Shown here in pieces: positions 38,034-47,686 of a stretch of 64,000 nucleotides of DNA. The notes below the pieces were generated by a model. It saw only the letters and a list, made by a program, of their open reading frames with translations. It was not told where the DNA came from and did no database searches. Position numbers and translations under genes: made by a program. Position 1 is the stretch's first letter, and each line of letters begins with the position of its first letter. The stretch comes from Acidovorax sp. 69 (lineage in GTDB: Bacteria > Pseudomonadota > Gammaproteobacteria > Burkholderiales > Burkholderiaceae_C): positions 929,001 through 993,000 of the forward strand of contig NZ_PGEP01000001.1 in assembly GCF_002797445.1 (NCBI RefSeq), given 5' to 3'.

Positions 38034-39584
38034 ATGACTGAACTGCTCCCCAATTTTGCGGCGGGCCGCTGGCAACACGGAGTAGGGCTGGGCACAGAGC
38101 TGCTGGACCCGGTGCTGGGTACGGCGCTGGTGCGGGTGGACGCCGGGGGGCTGGATGTGGCCGAGGCGTTTGCCTTTTCCCGCGAGCAGGGAGGCGCGGC
38201 ATTGCGCGCTGCCACCTACCGCGAGCGTGCAGCCATGCTGGCGGCGGTCGTGAAGGTGCTGCAGACACACAGGGACAGCTACTACGACATAGCCACCGCC
38301 AACGCGGGCACCGTGAAGAACGATTCCGCCGTGGACATTGATGGGGGAATTTTCACGCTGGGCCAGTACGCGCGCTGGGGTGATGCGCTGGGTGACGTCC
38401 GCGCGCTGCGCGACGGCGATGCCGTGAAGCTGGGCAAGGAGCCCATATTCCAGTCGCAGCACCTGCAGGTGCCCCGGCATGGGGTGGCGCTGTTTATCAA
38501 TGCCTTCAACTTTCCGGCGTGGGGGTTGTGGGAAAAGGCTGCCCCGGCCCTGCTGTCGGGCATGCCCGTCATTGTCAAACCGGCCACGGCCACGGCGTGG
38601 CTGACTCAACGCATGGTCAAGGATGTGGTGGACGCTGGTGTGTTGCCCGCAGGGGCGTTGTCGGTCATCGCGGGGAGTTCTGCGGGTCTCATGGACGCGC
38701 TGCAAGCTTTTGATGTGGTGTCCTTCACGGGCTCTGCAGAAACGGCGGGCATCATCCGCTCGCACCCTGCCGTGACTCACCGTTCTGTGCGCTGCAGCAT
38801 TGAGGCTGACAGCCTCAACAGCGCCATGCTGCTGCCGGGTGAGGGCCCCGGAAGCGAGGCTTTCCATCTGCTGGTGCGCGAAGTGGTGCGCGAGATGACG
38901 GTGAAATCAGGCCAGAAATGCACCGCGATCCGCCGCATCCTGGTGCCCGCCGAGGTGTACGACGCAGCGGCCGAAGCCATCGGTGCGAAGCTCGCTGGCA
39001 TCACCGTGGGCAACCCGCGCAACGAGGGAGTGCGCATGGGCTCGCTCGTGAGCCGTGCCCAGTTGGCAACTGTCCACGAGGGCTTGGCCCGGCTGCAGGA
39101 GCAGGTCACCGTGCTGCACGATGGCCGCAAACAGCCGCTGCTGGATGCCGACCCCGCCGTAGCGGCCTGCATCGGCCCGGTGCTGCTGGGCGCTCGGGAT
39201 GCCGATCGGGCCTCGATGGTGCACGACTTGGAGATTTTTGGCCCTGTGGCCTCGTTGTTGCCCTATCGCAATTTGGAGCACGCACTGGCGCTGGCCCAGC
39301 GCGGGCAGGGGTCGCTGGTGACCTCGCTCTACGGCACGGATGACGCAGTGCTGGCCCAGGCTACCGTGGCGCTGGCCGCCAGCCATGGCCGCGTGCATGT
39401 GGTGACACCCGAGGTGGCTGCGGCACACACGGGCCACGGCAATGTCATGCCCATGTCCCTGCATGGCGGACCAGGACGGGCAGGCGGCGGGGCCGAGCTG
39501 GGTGGGCTGCGCGCGCTCGACTTCTACCACCAGCGCAGTGCCGTGCAGGCCAGCCCTGCTGTGTTGGCTGCACTTGGGCTGTAG
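38034..39584 (+). CDS. boxD: 3,4-dehydroadipyl-CoA semialdehyde dehydrogenase BoxD
   Basis: A 516-residue aldehyde dehydrogenase with NADP preference in the family. Asn in INAFNFPAWG, Glu in SIEADSLNS and catalytic Cys296 (SGQKCTAIRR) are in place. The product of BoxC is oxidised to 3,4-dehydroadipyl-CoA, which enters the beta-ketoadipate-like lower pathway. Length and the MTELLPNFAAGRW start agree with BoxD. It stands between DUF4863 and the benzoate-CoA ligase gene in one operon. Confidence 0.94.
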   Translation: MTELLPNFAAGRWQHGVGLGTELLDPVLGTALVRVDAGGLDVAEAFAFSREQGGAALRAATYRERAAMLAAVVKVLQTHRDSYYDIATANAGTVKNDSAVDIDGGIFTLGQYARWGDALGDVRALRDGDAVKLGKEPIFQSQHLQVPRHGVALFINAFNFPAWGLWEKAAPALLSGMPVIVKPATATAWLTQRMVKDVVDAGVLPAGALSVIAGSSAGLMDALQAFDVVSFTGSAETAGIIRSHPAVTHRSVRCSIEADSLNSAMLLPGEGPGSEAFHLLVREVVREMTVKSGQKCTAIRRILVPAEVYDAAAEAIGAKLAGITVGNPRNEGVRMGSLVSRAQLATVHEGLARLQEQVTVLHDGRKQPLLDADPAVAACIGPVLLGARDADRASMVHDLEIFGPVASLLPYRNLEHALALAQRGQGSLVTSLYGTDDAVLAQATVALAASHGRVHVVTPEVAAAHTGHGNVMPMSLHGGPGRAGGGAELGGLRALDFYHQRSAVQASPAVLAALGL

Positions 39585-39651
39585 CCCGGCGCTGATTCCG
39601 TCGTCGGAGTCGGTGCGAGACAGCCCCCCAAGAACCAAGGAGACAAATCCC

Positions 39652-41202
39652 ATGACAAGCTTGCCAGACAATTTCAATTTTGCGGCGCATCTTTTTGAGC
39701 TGAATCGCGCGCGCAGCAGCCGCACAGCCTACATCGATGACCGCGGTTCGCTCAGCTACGGCGAACTGGAGGACCGTGCGCGGCGCCTGGCCGCCGTGTT
39801 GGTCAATGCCGGTGTGCGGCGCGAGGAGCGTGTGCTGCTGTTGATGCTCGACACCAGCGACTGGCCCGTGGCCTTTCTGGGCTGTTTGTATGCGGGCGTC
39901 CTGCCCGTGGCGGTCAACACCTTGCTGAAGGCGGAGGAATACGCCTACATGCTGTCTCATTGCGGCGCACGGGCCGCACTGGTGTCAGGGGCCTTGCTGC
40001 CGGTGTTGCACGACGCCCTGGGGCGCCAGCCTCACGCGGTCGGGCTGCTGGTCGTGTCCCAGCCACAGGGGCCGTTGCCGGAGGGCGCTGTGGACATGCA
40101 GTCCGCGATCACGGCCACAGCGCCACTGGCAGCACCTGTCCCCACCGGCCCGGATGGGCCGGGCTTTTGGCTTTATTCATCGGGCTCCACGGGCAAGCCC
40201 AAGGGCACGGTCCACACCCACGGCAGCCTGTGGTGGACGGCAGAGCTGTATGGCAAGCCGGTGCTGGGTTTGACAGACAAGGATGTGTGCTTTTCGGCGG
40301 CCAAACTTTACTTTGCCTATGGCCTGGGCAATAGCCTCACGTTCCCGTTGTCGGTGGGGGCCACTGTGGTGCTCATGGCCGAGCGCCCCACACCTGACGC
40401 CACGTTTGCGCGATGGACCCAGCATCAGCCCACGGTGTTTTTCGGTGCGCCCACTGGTTTTGCCGGCATGCTCGCGTCGCCGCAATTGCCGCCACGCCAC
40501 GCGGTGTCGCTGCGCATGTGCTCGTCGGCCGGAGAGGCCCTGCCCGCCGAGATTGCGCAGCGTTTCCAGGCCCATTTCGGTGCGGACATCATCGACGGCA
40601 TTGGATCCACCGAGATGCTGCACATTTTCCTGTCCAACCGCCCGGGGGATGTGCGCTACGGCACCACGGGCAAGCCCGTGCCGGGCTACGCAATTTCGTT
40701 GCGTGGCGAAGATGGGCGCGAAGTACCCGATGGCGAGATTGGCGATCTCTATATCCAGGGCCCCAGTGCCGCGCTGATGTACTGGAACAACCGAGAAAAA
40801 ACGCGCGAGACTTTCCAGGGGGTATGGACCAAAAGTGGCGACAAGTACGTGCGCGACGCTGATGGCTATTACACCTACGCAGGGCGCAGCGACGACATGC
40901 TCAAGGTCAGCGGCATTTATGTCTCGCCATTCGAGGTGGAGGCCACGCTGATGCAGCATACCTCCGTGCTGGAGGCGGCGGTGATCGGCGCGCAGGATGC
41001 CGACGGCCTGACCAAGACCAAGGCGTTTGTTGTGCTCAAGGAGGGCCAGGTGGCCACGGCGGATGATCTCAAGGCTTTTGTGAAGGAGCGCCTGGCGCCC
41101 TACAAGTACCCGCGCCTCATTGAGTTTGTGCCTGAACTGCCCAAGACCGCCACCGGCAAGATACAGCGCTTCCGGTTGCGGGAGCGGGCGGCGCAGTCAT
41201 GA
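39652..41202 (+). CDS. bclA: Benzoate-CoA ligase
   Basis: A 516-residue AMP-forming ligase that activates benzoate to benzoyl-CoA. Motifs: P-loop YSSGSTGKPKGTVH (175-188), GIGSTEMLHIF, YAGRSDDMLKVSG and catalytic Lys in PKTATGKIQR. FSAAKLYFAYGLGNSLTFPLSVGATV is typical of benzoate/4-hydroxybenzoate ligases. ATG 39652 follows AAGGAGAC; the open frame upstream overlaps boxD and is not coding. It shares a 4-base overlap with the hydrolase gene after it. Confidence 0.94.
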   Translation: MTSLPDNFNFAAHLFELNRARSSRTAYIDDRGSLSYGELEDRARRLAAVLVNAGVRREERVLLLMLDTSDWPVAFLGCLYAGVLPVAVNTLLKAEEYAYMLSHCGARAALVSGALLPVLHDALGRQPHAVGLLVVSQPQGPLPEGAVDMQSAITATAPLAAPVPTGPDGPGFWLYSSGSTGKPKGTVHTHGSLWWTAELYGKPVLGLTDKDVCFSAAKLYFAYGLGNSLTFPLSVGATVVLMAERPTPDATFARWTQHQPTVFFGAPTGFAGMLASPQLPPRHAVSLRMCSSAGEALPAEIAQRFQAHFGADIIDGIGSTEMLHIFLSNRPGDVRYGTTGKPVPGYAISLRGEDGREVPDGEIGDLYIQGPSAALMYWNNREKTRETFQGVWTKSGDKYVRDADGYYTYAGRSDDMLKVSGIYVSPFEVEATLMQHTSVLEAAVIGAQDADGLTKTKAFVVLKEGQVATADDLKAFVKERLAPYKYPRLIEFVPELPKTATGKIQRFRLRERAAQS

Positions 41203-42020
41203 GCAGCGGGGGCGGTGCCACCGCATTCGCCACCGTCGCCTGGCGGGACCGGACGGTACAGATCGAATACCAGTGGATTGCGCCAGAGCGCAGCGCAGCG
41301 CCCCTGGTCGTATTTCTGCACGAAGGCCTGGGCTCCGTGGCCATGTGGAAGGATTTTCCGCATCGGCTGTGCGAGGCAGGGGGATTCCGGGGGCTGGTGT
41401 TTTCCCGGCCCGCCTATGGCCGATCTACCCCGCGACCCGCAGAGGAGGCGTGGGGTGTGGACTTCATGCACCAGCAGGCGCATGAAGTGGTGCCCGCCTT
41501 TCTGGATGCGGTGGGTGTGAAGGGGGCTCCCTGGCTCTTCGGGCACAGTGATGGTGCGTCCATAGCGCTGCTGCTTGCAGCGCGCTTCCCACACACGGCG
41601 TGTGGCCTGGTGCTGTTGGCCCCCCACATTTTTGTGGAAGACGTGACGGTGGAGAACATTGAGCGCGCGAAGCTCGCCTACCTGAACACCGACCTTGCTC
41701 AAAAGCTGGGGCGCTACCACGACGACCCCGATTCAGCCTTCTGGGGCTGGAACCGTATCTGGCTCGATCCCGCGTTCTGTGCGTGGAACATCGAGACCGA
41801 GATCGCCGCCATTCGTGTGCCCGTGCTGGCGATCCAGGGGGTCGATGACGAATACGGAACGCTTGCGCAGATACGCGGAATTGCGCAGCAGGTACCGGGC
41901 ACCCGGTTGCTGGAGTTGCCCGATTGCGCGCATTCGCCGCACCGCGACCAGCCCGACGCTGTGATCTCAGCCACTGTGGCGTTCCTCAACGCTTCCCGCG
42001 CACAGACGCAGACGGCCTGA
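41199..42020 (+). CDS. Alpha/beta hydrolase of box cluster
   Basis: A 273-residue alpha/beta hydrolase with oxyanion loop LHEGLGS, nucleophile Ser in LFGHSDGAS, acid Asp in QGVDDEYG and His in DCAHSPHRD. It overlaps bclA by 4 bases and is thus part of the box operon. In box clusters such proteins may be thioesterases that release toxic or trapped CoA esters, or lactonase-like enzymes; no direct sign here. Convergent with the Crp/Fnr gene 10 bases away. Confidence 0.82.
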   Translation: MSSGGGATAFATVAWRDRTVQIEYQWIAPERSAAPLVVFLHEGLGSVAMWKDFPHRLCEAGGFRGLVFSRPAYGRSTPRPAEEAWGVDFMHQQAHEVVPAFLDAVGVKGAPWLFGHSDGASIALLLAARFPHTACGLVLLAPHIFVEDVTVENIERAKLAYLNTDLAQKLGRYHDDPDSAFWGWNRIWLDPAFCAWNIETEIAAIRVPVLAIQGVDDEYGTLAQIRGIAQQVPGTRLLELPDCAHSPHRDQPDAVISATVAFLNASRAQTQTA

Positions 42021-42029
42021 TCCGCCAAG

Positions 42030-42722
42030 CTACTCGACCCGGTGGCGCAAGCCTTCGAGGTGGGTGACCGTGATACCGCCGTACTCGATCTCCAGCAGGC
42101 CTGCCGCCTCCAGGCGCTTCAGCGCCGCATTGCAACGCTGGCGTGAGACGCCCGAGAGGTTGGCGATTTCCTCCTGGGATACCTGCAGATGCGGGTCGCT
42201 GCCGGGGTGCAGCCAGGGGTGAAACAGGCCTGCCAGTGCCCGCGCTACCTGGCTATCGGTATCGAGCAGGTGGTGGGCCGTGAAATTGCCCAGAAACCAG
42301 TGCATGCGTTCATTGATCTGGCGCAGCAGGAAGTGGTCAAAACTGCGCTGTGTGGCATGCAGCCACTCAAAGGTTTCCATCGGCATCAGTGCCACGCGGC
42401 TGGGGCGCAGGGCAATGATGTCCGCCGTGCGTGGGGTACCGCGCAGCAAGGTACCTTCGCCAAACCAGCTGCCAGCTGAGAGCCCGCCGAGCGTGACCGA
42501 CCGGCCGTCATCAGACGTCACGGTCCACTTGAGCAAACCTTCAATGGCGCCGAACCAATGCACAGGCGTATCGCCGCGGCGGCACAAGGCGCTTCCCGGG
42601 GGCAGATCGACTTCCCGAAGATCGTCCAGAACGCGATGCTGGGCCGTGTGGTCCAGCACGGGAAACCAGGCCGACGTTGCCAGCAGATCGGTGACGGTGG
42701 GGGGAGTCAATTTGACCAACAT
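42030..42722 (-). CDS. Crp/Fnr-family transcription regulator
   Basis: A 230-residue regulator: N-terminal cyclic-nucleotide-type beta barrel (LPPGSALCRRGDTPVHWFGAIEGLLKW, LGGLSAGSWFGEGTLLRG) and C-terminal winged helix (LQVSQEEIANLSGVSRQRCNAALKRLEAAGLL). No N-terminal Cys cluster for Fnr is seen, and cAMP contact residues are not clear. It is divergent from the BKACE operon and may regulate it; the shared promoter has a perfect 14-bp palindrome. ATG 42722 is chosen as the domain start; the frame is open further upstream. Confidence 0.85.
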   Translation of the reverse strand: MLVKLTPPTVTDLLATSAWFPVLDHTAQHRVLDDLREVDLPPGSALCRRGDTPVHWFGAIEGLLKWTVTSDDGRSVTLGGLSAGSWFGEGTLLRGTPRTADIIALRPSRVALMPMETFEWLHATQRSFDHFLLRQINERMHWFLGNFTAHHLLDTDSQVARALAGLFHPWLHPGSDPHLQVSQEEIANLSGVSRQRCNAALKRLEAAGLLEIEYGGITVTHLEGLRHRVE

Positions 42723-42788
42723 GGTGGGGGATTCTCCGGCGTTCTGCGCTGTTTCAGAGGTCGACCCGCGTATACCCTGAGTCCAAAT

Positions 42789-42802
42789 GTCATCGCGATG
42801 AC
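42789..42802. promoter_or_regulatory. Perfect palindrome in Crp/Fnr-BKACE promoter
   Basis: GTCATCGCGATGAC is an exact 14-base palindrome, 66 bases before the Crp/Fnr start and 61 before the BKACE start. Its form (TGTCA-like half sites) suits a Crp/Fnr-type dimer, so it is a candidate operator for the divergent regulator. Confidence 0.55.
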
Positions 42803-42863
42803 TGAGTGTGTAGAGGCTTAAAAAAATAATGGCCTGCATTACCATTTTCAGTCAGGCGCCCTG

Positions 42864-43784
42864 ATGACCCAACGCAAAGTCATAGTAACCATTGCACCCA
42901 CGGGGGGCATGGCCCACAAGTCTCAGAACCCGCACCTGCCTACCCAGCCCGGCGAGATTGCCGATGATGTGCAGCGCTGCTGGAATGCCGGGGCCAGTGT
43001 GGTCGCCATCCATGCCCGCCGCCCCGATGACGGGGCCACCTGCAATGTAGACATCTACCGCGACATCAACACGCGCATCCGCGCCAAGGGTTGCGACATC
43101 GTGCTCAACAACTCCACTGGCGGCGGGGTGCACGGCGACATGGTCAAGCCCTTGCCGGGCGGGCGCTGGGAGATCGACTGGGGAGAGCGTATCAAGGGCA
43201 TGGATGCGGGTGCCGAGATGTGCACGCTGGATGCCACCACCCTGAACCTGAGCTTCGACGGTCGCGAGATCCTCATGGACACGCCGCTGAGCAAGGGCCG
43301 CGAGCTGGCGGCGGGCATGAAAGCACGCGGCATCAAGCCCGAGTGGGAAGTGTTCAGCCCCACACACATCCTGCAGGACACCACAACGCTGATCGAGGAG
43401 GGCCATGACGAGGGCCCGCACTTCATCAATCTGGTGTTGAACGTGCACCGCGCATTCCAGAACGCCATGCCCTATTCGCCGCGCCACCTGCAGATGATGG
43501 TGGACACCCTGCCCAAGAACAGCCTGTTTTGCGTGAGTGGCATCGGCCCCTCGCAGCTGGAGGCCAACGTGGCCGCCCTGTTGCTGGGTGGCCATGCGCG
43601 CGTGGGGCTGGAGGACAACCTGTATTTCCGCCAGGGCGAACTGGCCACCAATGTGCAACTGACCGAACGCATCGTGCGCATCATTCGTGAGCTGGACATG
43701 GAGCCGGCCACGCCCGCAGAAGCGCGGGCGCTCATGGGGCTGCCGCGCGCTGGCAGTGCCCGGCCCGCGTTCGCTCTGGATTGA
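42864..43784 (+). CDS. Beta-keto acid cleavage enzyme (BKACE, DUF849)
   Basis: A 306-residue TIM-barrel enzyme of the DUF849 family, which condenses a beta-keto acid with acetyl-CoA to give acetoacetate and a new CoA ester. Family blocks: [39 protein letters not shown] and [11 protein letters not shown] (Glu as Zn ligand). The usual HxH zinc pair appears as AxH ([12 protein letters not shown]), so one ligand is changed. First gene of an operon with a Bug receptor, a 3-hydroxyacyl dehydrogenase-like protein and an acyl-CoA synthetase. Substrate unknown; carnitine-type or another 3-hydroxy acid is possible. Confidence 0.88.
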   Translation: MTQRKVIVTIAPTGGMAHKSQNPHLPTQPGEIADDVQRCWNAGASVVAIHARRPDDGATCNVDIYRDINTRIRAKGCDIVLNNSTGGGVHGDMVKPLPGGRWEIDWGERIKGMDAGAEMCTLDATTLNLSFDGREILMDTPLSKGRELAAGMKARGIKPEWEVFSPTHILQDTTTLIEEGHDEGPHFINLVLNVHRAFQNAMPYSPRHLQMMVDTLPKNSLFCVSGIGPSQLEANVAALLLGGHARVGLEDNLYFRQGELATNVQLTERIVRIIRELDMEPATPAEARALMGLPRAGSARPAFALD

Positions 43785-43823
43785 ATCGCCCGCACCTTTT
43801 CCCACAACACAGGCAGGAGACAA

Positions 43824-44822
43824 ATGATGATGCACACACGCCGCCAATTCCTGAACCAGCTCGGCAGCGCTGCGGCGCTGGGGGCTTTGTCCCCGCTGGC
43901 AGCGAGGGCTCAGACGCTGGAACAGATCAAAATTCTCTATGGATTTCCTGCGGGAAGCGCGGGTGACAGCGTGGCGCGCAGGGTGGGCGAGAAGCTGGCG
44001 GGCTCGCCCTATACCCGCAACCCGGCCGTGGTGGAAAACAAGCCGGGCGCGGGCGGCCGCATTGCGCTGGAGTCGCTCAAGGGCGCACCCACGGATGGCA
44101 GTGTGCTCACGCTGTCACCGTTCTCATGCACCTCCATCTATCCCCATATCTACAGCAAACTGAGCTACGACCCTGGCAAGGACTTCGTGCCCGTGTCCAT
44201 CGGCGCTGTCATGCACCACGGACTGGCCGTGGGGCCGCTGGTGCCAGTGTCGGTCAAGACGGTCAAGGACTTTCTGGCGTGGGCCAAGGCCAACCCGGTG
44301 CAGGCCAACTATGGTTCGCCCGCCGCAGGCTCTACGCCGCACTTCATCGGCGCGTTGCTGGGGCTCAACAACGGTGTGGATCTCAAGCATGTTCCTTACC
44401 GCGGCTCCATTCCCGGGGTGACCGATGTGGTGGGCGGGCAGATCGCCTCGATGGTGACTCCCAGCGGAGACTTCATTCCCAACCACAAGGCGGGCAAGCT
44501 GCGCTTGCTTGCCACTTCGGGCAACGCGCGGTCACCGTTCTCACCTGAAGTCCCCACTTTTTCCGAGCAAGGTTTTCCAGAACTCACGACCGAGGAATGG
44601 TTTGGCTTTTATGCGCCCGCCCGCACACCAGCCAGCACCGTGACCGCCGCCAATGCAGCCATCAACGCGGCCATCAAGGAGAAGGCGGTCATCGACAGCC
44701 TGGCCGTGGTCGGGCTGATCGCCAAGGGGTCGACCCCCGCCGAAATGCAGGTGTCCCAGCAGGCAGAGTTCGAGCGTTGGGGCCCTCTCTTCAAGAAAAT
44801 CGGCTTCACTGCCGAGTCCTGA
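43824..44822 (+). CDS. Bug/TctC-family periplasmic substrate-binding protein
   Basis: A 332-residue exported receptor. The N-terminus MMMHTRRQFLNQLGSAAALGALSPLAARAQ has a twin-Arg (TRRQFL) pattern that suits Tat export. The mature part has ILYGFPAGSAGDSVARRVGEKL in place of the more usual PFPPGG loop, so the pocket may differ, and NKPGAGGRIALESLK. It is 39 bases after the BKACE gene and likely binds that pathway's substrate. No TctAB membrane genes are near. Confidence 0.9.
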   Translation: MMMHTRRQFLNQLGSAAALGALSPLAARAQTLEQIKILYGFPAGSAGDSVARRVGEKLAGSPYTRNPAVVENKPGAGGRIALESLKGAPTDGSVLTLSPFSCTSIYPHIYSKLSYDPGKDFVPVSIGAVMHHGLAVGPLVPVSVKTVKDFLAWAKANPVQANYGSPAAGSTPHFIGALLGLNNGVDLKHVPYRGSIPGVTDVVGGQIASMVTPSGDFIPNHKAGKLRLLATSGNARSPFSPEVPTFSEQGFPELTTEEWFGFYAPARTPASTVTAANAAINAAIKEKAVIDSLAVVGLIAKGSTPAEMQVSQQAEFERWGPLFKKIGFTAES

Positions 44823-44832
44823 AGGGCAACGC

Positions 44833-45774
44833 ATGGCATCGACTGTGAAGCGTGTGGCGGTGGTGGCCACGGGGGTCATCGGCGCGAGCTGGGCGGCCTA
44901 TTTTTTGGCGCAGGGCCTTGATGTAGAGGCTACCGACCCCTCTGCGGGTGCAGAAGACAGATTGCGCCAGGCGGTTGCAGCGCACTGGGAACCCTTGTCG
45001 CGGCAAGGCCTTGCTGCAGGGGCCAGTCTGGAGCGCCTGTGGTTTCATGCGCGACTGGAGGACGCACTGGCGCAGGCCGACTTCGTGCAGGAAAGTGGTC
45101 CCGAGCGTCTGGACTTCAAGGTAGACCTGTTTCGCCGTATGGATGCGGCCGCGCCCGCACATGCCATCCTGGCCTCCAGTTCATCGGGGCTCGCTGTCTC
45201 GGATATGCAGGCACAGTGCGCACGGCCGGAACGTGTGGTGCTTGGCCACCCCTTCAATCCGCCGCACATGATTCCGCTGGTGGAGGTGGGGGGTGGACGG
45301 CACACCGCACCCGAGGCGATAGCGCGTGCGATGGCGTTCTACACCCACATTGGCAAGCGCCCCATCCATGTCAAGCGCGAGATCAAGGGGCACATTGCCA
45401 ACCGCCTGCAGGCCGCACTGTGGCGCGAGGCGTTTCACCTGGTGAACGAGGGCGTTGCCTCTGTCACGGACATTGACACCGCCATCGCGCAGGGCCCTGG
45501 GTTGCGGTGGGCATTGATGGGCCCGTTCATGAACCTGCACCTGTCGGGCGGTGATGGCGGCATCGCGCATGTGCTCGCCCACCTGGGCAGCCCGATCGAG
45601 GATTGGTGGTGCGATCTGGGGGCGCCGTCCATGAGCGATGCCCTCAAAAGCCAGGTGGCCGAGGGTGTGGCGCAAGAGCTTGGCGCGCGGCAGACCCACG
45701 ATCTGGCTTGCGCACGTGACGCGTTGTTGATCGATCTGTTGCGTGCCAAGCAATCGTCGGGTGTGCTGGACTGA
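44833..45774 (+). CDS. 3-hydroxyacyl-CoA dehydrogenase / L-carnitine dehydrogenase-like protein
   Basis: A 313-residue NAD-dependent dehydrogenase of the HAD/CHDH family. Rossmann start VAVVATGVIGASWAAYFL has Ala where the first Gly of GxGxxG is usual; catalytic His is in VLGHPFNPPHMIPLVE and the Asn/Glu contacts in ESGPERLDFK. Members next to a BKACE oxidise L-carnitine or other 3-hydroxy acids to the 3-keto acid that the BKACE then cleaves, so the two could work in series. It starts 10 bases after the Bug gene. Confidence 0.85.
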   Translation: MASTVKRVAVVATGVIGASWAAYFLAQGLDVEATDPSAGAEDRLRQAVAAHWEPLSRQGLAAGASLERLWFHARLEDALAQADFVQESGPERLDFKVDLFRRMDAAAPAHAILASSSSGLAVSDMQAQCARPERVVLGHPFNPPHMIPLVEVGGGRHTAPEAIARAMAFYTHIGKRPIHVKREIKGHIANRLQAALWREAFHLVNEGVASVTDIDTAIAQGPGLRWALMGPFMNLHLSGGDGGIAHVLAHLGSPIEDWWCDLGAPSMSDALKSQVAEGVAQELGARQTHDLACARDALLIDLLRAKQSSGVLD

Positions 45775-45847
45775 CGCGCACTGACCTGGTGCTCCATGGG
45801 GTCTGGTGACGTGGGCCCTGCGAACAACAAGCCAAAGAGACAACACC

Positions 45848-47647
45848 ATGCATCCTGTATTCCTTGATGACGAAACCCAAATGGCGCCACCGCGCGCGGT
45901 ACGCACGTTCTTCGATGATGGCTCGTTCACTCTGCGCTCGCCTGTCGACCTGCAGCCCTACGCGCGCTGCGTTGGCGAATGGCTGGAGCGCTGGGCGCTG
46001 GAGACCCCCAATGCGCTGGCGCTGGCCGAGCGTGATGGAGGCGGTGAGCGCTGGTGTGGCGTGACGTACGCGCAATTGCGCCGCGCTGTAGGCGCGGTCG
46101 CACAGTCGCTGATCGACCTGAAGCTGCCTGCAGGTCGGCCCATCGCCATCCTGTCTGAGAACGCGGTGGACCACGCCGTGCTCATGCTCGCGGCCATGCA
46201 TGTCGGCATCACGCCGTGTTCGCTGTCGAGTGCGTATGCGCGCTCCCGCGACCTCAGCCGTCTGCACGACATGCTGGCGGTGTTGGATCCCTGTCTGGTC
46301 TACGCTTCCGATGCCCAGACCTATTTGCCAGCCCTGGCCTGCTTCGACGGGGATGCCGTGAAGGTCTTCAGCCACAACGCCGACCTCTGTCCGGGCGCCT
46401 TGGCGTTTGAGCAGTTGCAAAGTGCCCAGGAAACACCTGCAGTGCGCAAGGCGTTCGAGACCCTGATGCCCGACGGCCATGCCAAGTACCTGCTGACCTC
46501 TGGCTCCACTGGGCGGCCCAAAGTGGTCATCAACACGCATCGGATGCTGTGCGCCAACCAGCAGATGATGGCCCAGACATGGCGCTTTCTTGGCCAGGAA
46601 AAGCCGGTGCTGGTGGACTGGCTGCCCTGGAGTCATACCTTCGGCGGCAACCATAACCTCAACATGGTGCTGTGCCATGGGGGCACGCTCTACATTGATG
46701 AGGGGCGACCCATGCCAGGGCTCATTGAGAAGACAGTGCGCAATTTGCGCGACGTCCAGCCCACGATGCTCTTCAACGTGCCCCGGGGTTTTGACATGCT
46801 GCTTCCGTTTCTGGAGGCCGACGACGCACTGGCGGTGGAAGTCCTTGCGCGCATGCGTTTGGCCTTCTATGCGGCGGCGGCGCTGGCTCCGTCCACCTGG
46901 CAGCGGCTGGAGGCGCTGGCCCACCGGGTGCGCCCTTCCCGCCCTCTGTGGCTGACAACATCGTGGGGATCGACCGAGACAGCCCCCGCGATCACCACCG
47001 CGCACTGGCGCCTGGAGGGCGCAGGCTGCATTGGGGCGCCGCTGCCTGGGCTGGAACTCAAACTTGTGCCCAACGGCAGCAAGCTGGAGATGCGGGTGAA
47101 AGGAGTGTCGGTATTTGCGGGTTACCGCAACGCACCGCGCGAGACAGCGGCGGCTTTTGACCACGAAGGCTTCTATTGCATCGGCGACGCGGGGTATCTG
47201 GTTGACGCCGACCGGCCGGAGCGGGGTGTGGTGTTCAACGGGCGCGTGGCCGAGGACTTTAAATTGTCGAGCGGCAGCTGGGTGTCTGTGGGCACGCTGC
47301 GGGTGGAGCTGGTGTCGAAGCTGGCCCCGCTGGTGCAGGACATCGTTCTCACTGGCCACGACCGCGATGAAGTCGGTATGCTCGTTTTCCCGTCTGCCAC
47401 CGGGGCGGCGGACACCCCCAGATTGCAGGCCGCTTTGCGTACCCTCATGCAAGTGAGGCGCAGCGCGGGTGCGGGGTCATCACAATGCCCTGTACGGGCT
47501 ATGGTGATGGTTTCTCCGCCGGATGCAGATGCGGGCGAAATCACCGACAAGGGTTACATCAACCAGAGGGCGGTGTTGTCGCGTCGTGCCGTGGAGGTTG
47601 AAGCGCTGTACTCCAGCCCAGCAGGGCCGGGCGTACTTGTGGCGTAA
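45848..47647 (+). CDS. AMP-dependent acyl-CoA synthetase (feruloyl-CoA synthetase-like)
   Basis: A 599-residue ligase. P-loop YLLTSGSTGRPKVVINTHR, PWSHTFGGNHNLNMVLCHGGT and TTSWGSTETAPAITTAHW match feruloyl-CoA synthetase-type enzymes, as does GRVAEDFKLSSGSWVSVGTLR. The usual final catalytic Lys region reads EITDKGYINQRAVLSRR, also as in that group. It is last of the BKACE operon and could activate the acid product or another aryl or alkenyl acid. ATG 45848 is used; no other start has a better site. Confidence 0.83.
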   Translation: MHPVFLDDETQMAPPRAVRTFFDDGSFTLRSPVDLQPYARCVGEWLERWALETPNALALAERDGGGERWCGVTYAQLRRAVGAVAQSLIDLKLPAGRPIAILSENAVDHAVLMLAAMHVGITPCSLSSAYARSRDLSRLHDMLAVLDPCLVYASDAQTYLPALACFDGDAVKVFSHNADLCPGALAFEQLQSAQETPAVRKAFETLMPDGHAKYLLTSGSTGRPKVVINTHRMLCANQQMMAQTWRFLGQEKPVLVDWLPWSHTFGGNHNLNMVLCHGGTLYIDEGRPMPGLIEKTVRNLRDVQPTMLFNVPRGFDMLLPFLEADDALAVEVLARMRLAFYAAAALAPSTWQRLEALAHRVRPSRPLWLTTSWGSTETAPAITTAHWRLEGAGCIGAPLPGLELKLVPNGSKLEMRVKGVSVFAGYRNAPRETAAAFDHEGFYCIGDAGYLVDADRPERGVVFNGRVAEDFKLSSGSWVSVGTLRVELVSKLAPLVQDIVLTGHDRDEVGMLVFPSATGAADTPRLQAALRTLMQVRRSAGAGSSQCPVRAMVMVSPPDADAGEITDKGYINQRAVLSRRAVEVEALYSSPAGPGVLVA

Positions 47648-47660
47648 GCCGGCCGGCCCA

Positions 47661-47678
47661 AGGGGCTGTGAGGCCCCT
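47661..47678. terminator. Hairpin between convergent synthetase and HU genes
   Basis: AGGGGC at 47661-47666 pairs with GCCCCT at 47673-47678 across a 6-base loop, between two convergent stops (47647 and 47687). It may work on both strands; T-tracts are absent. Confidence 0.5.
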
Positions 47679-47686
47679 CTGGTGCA

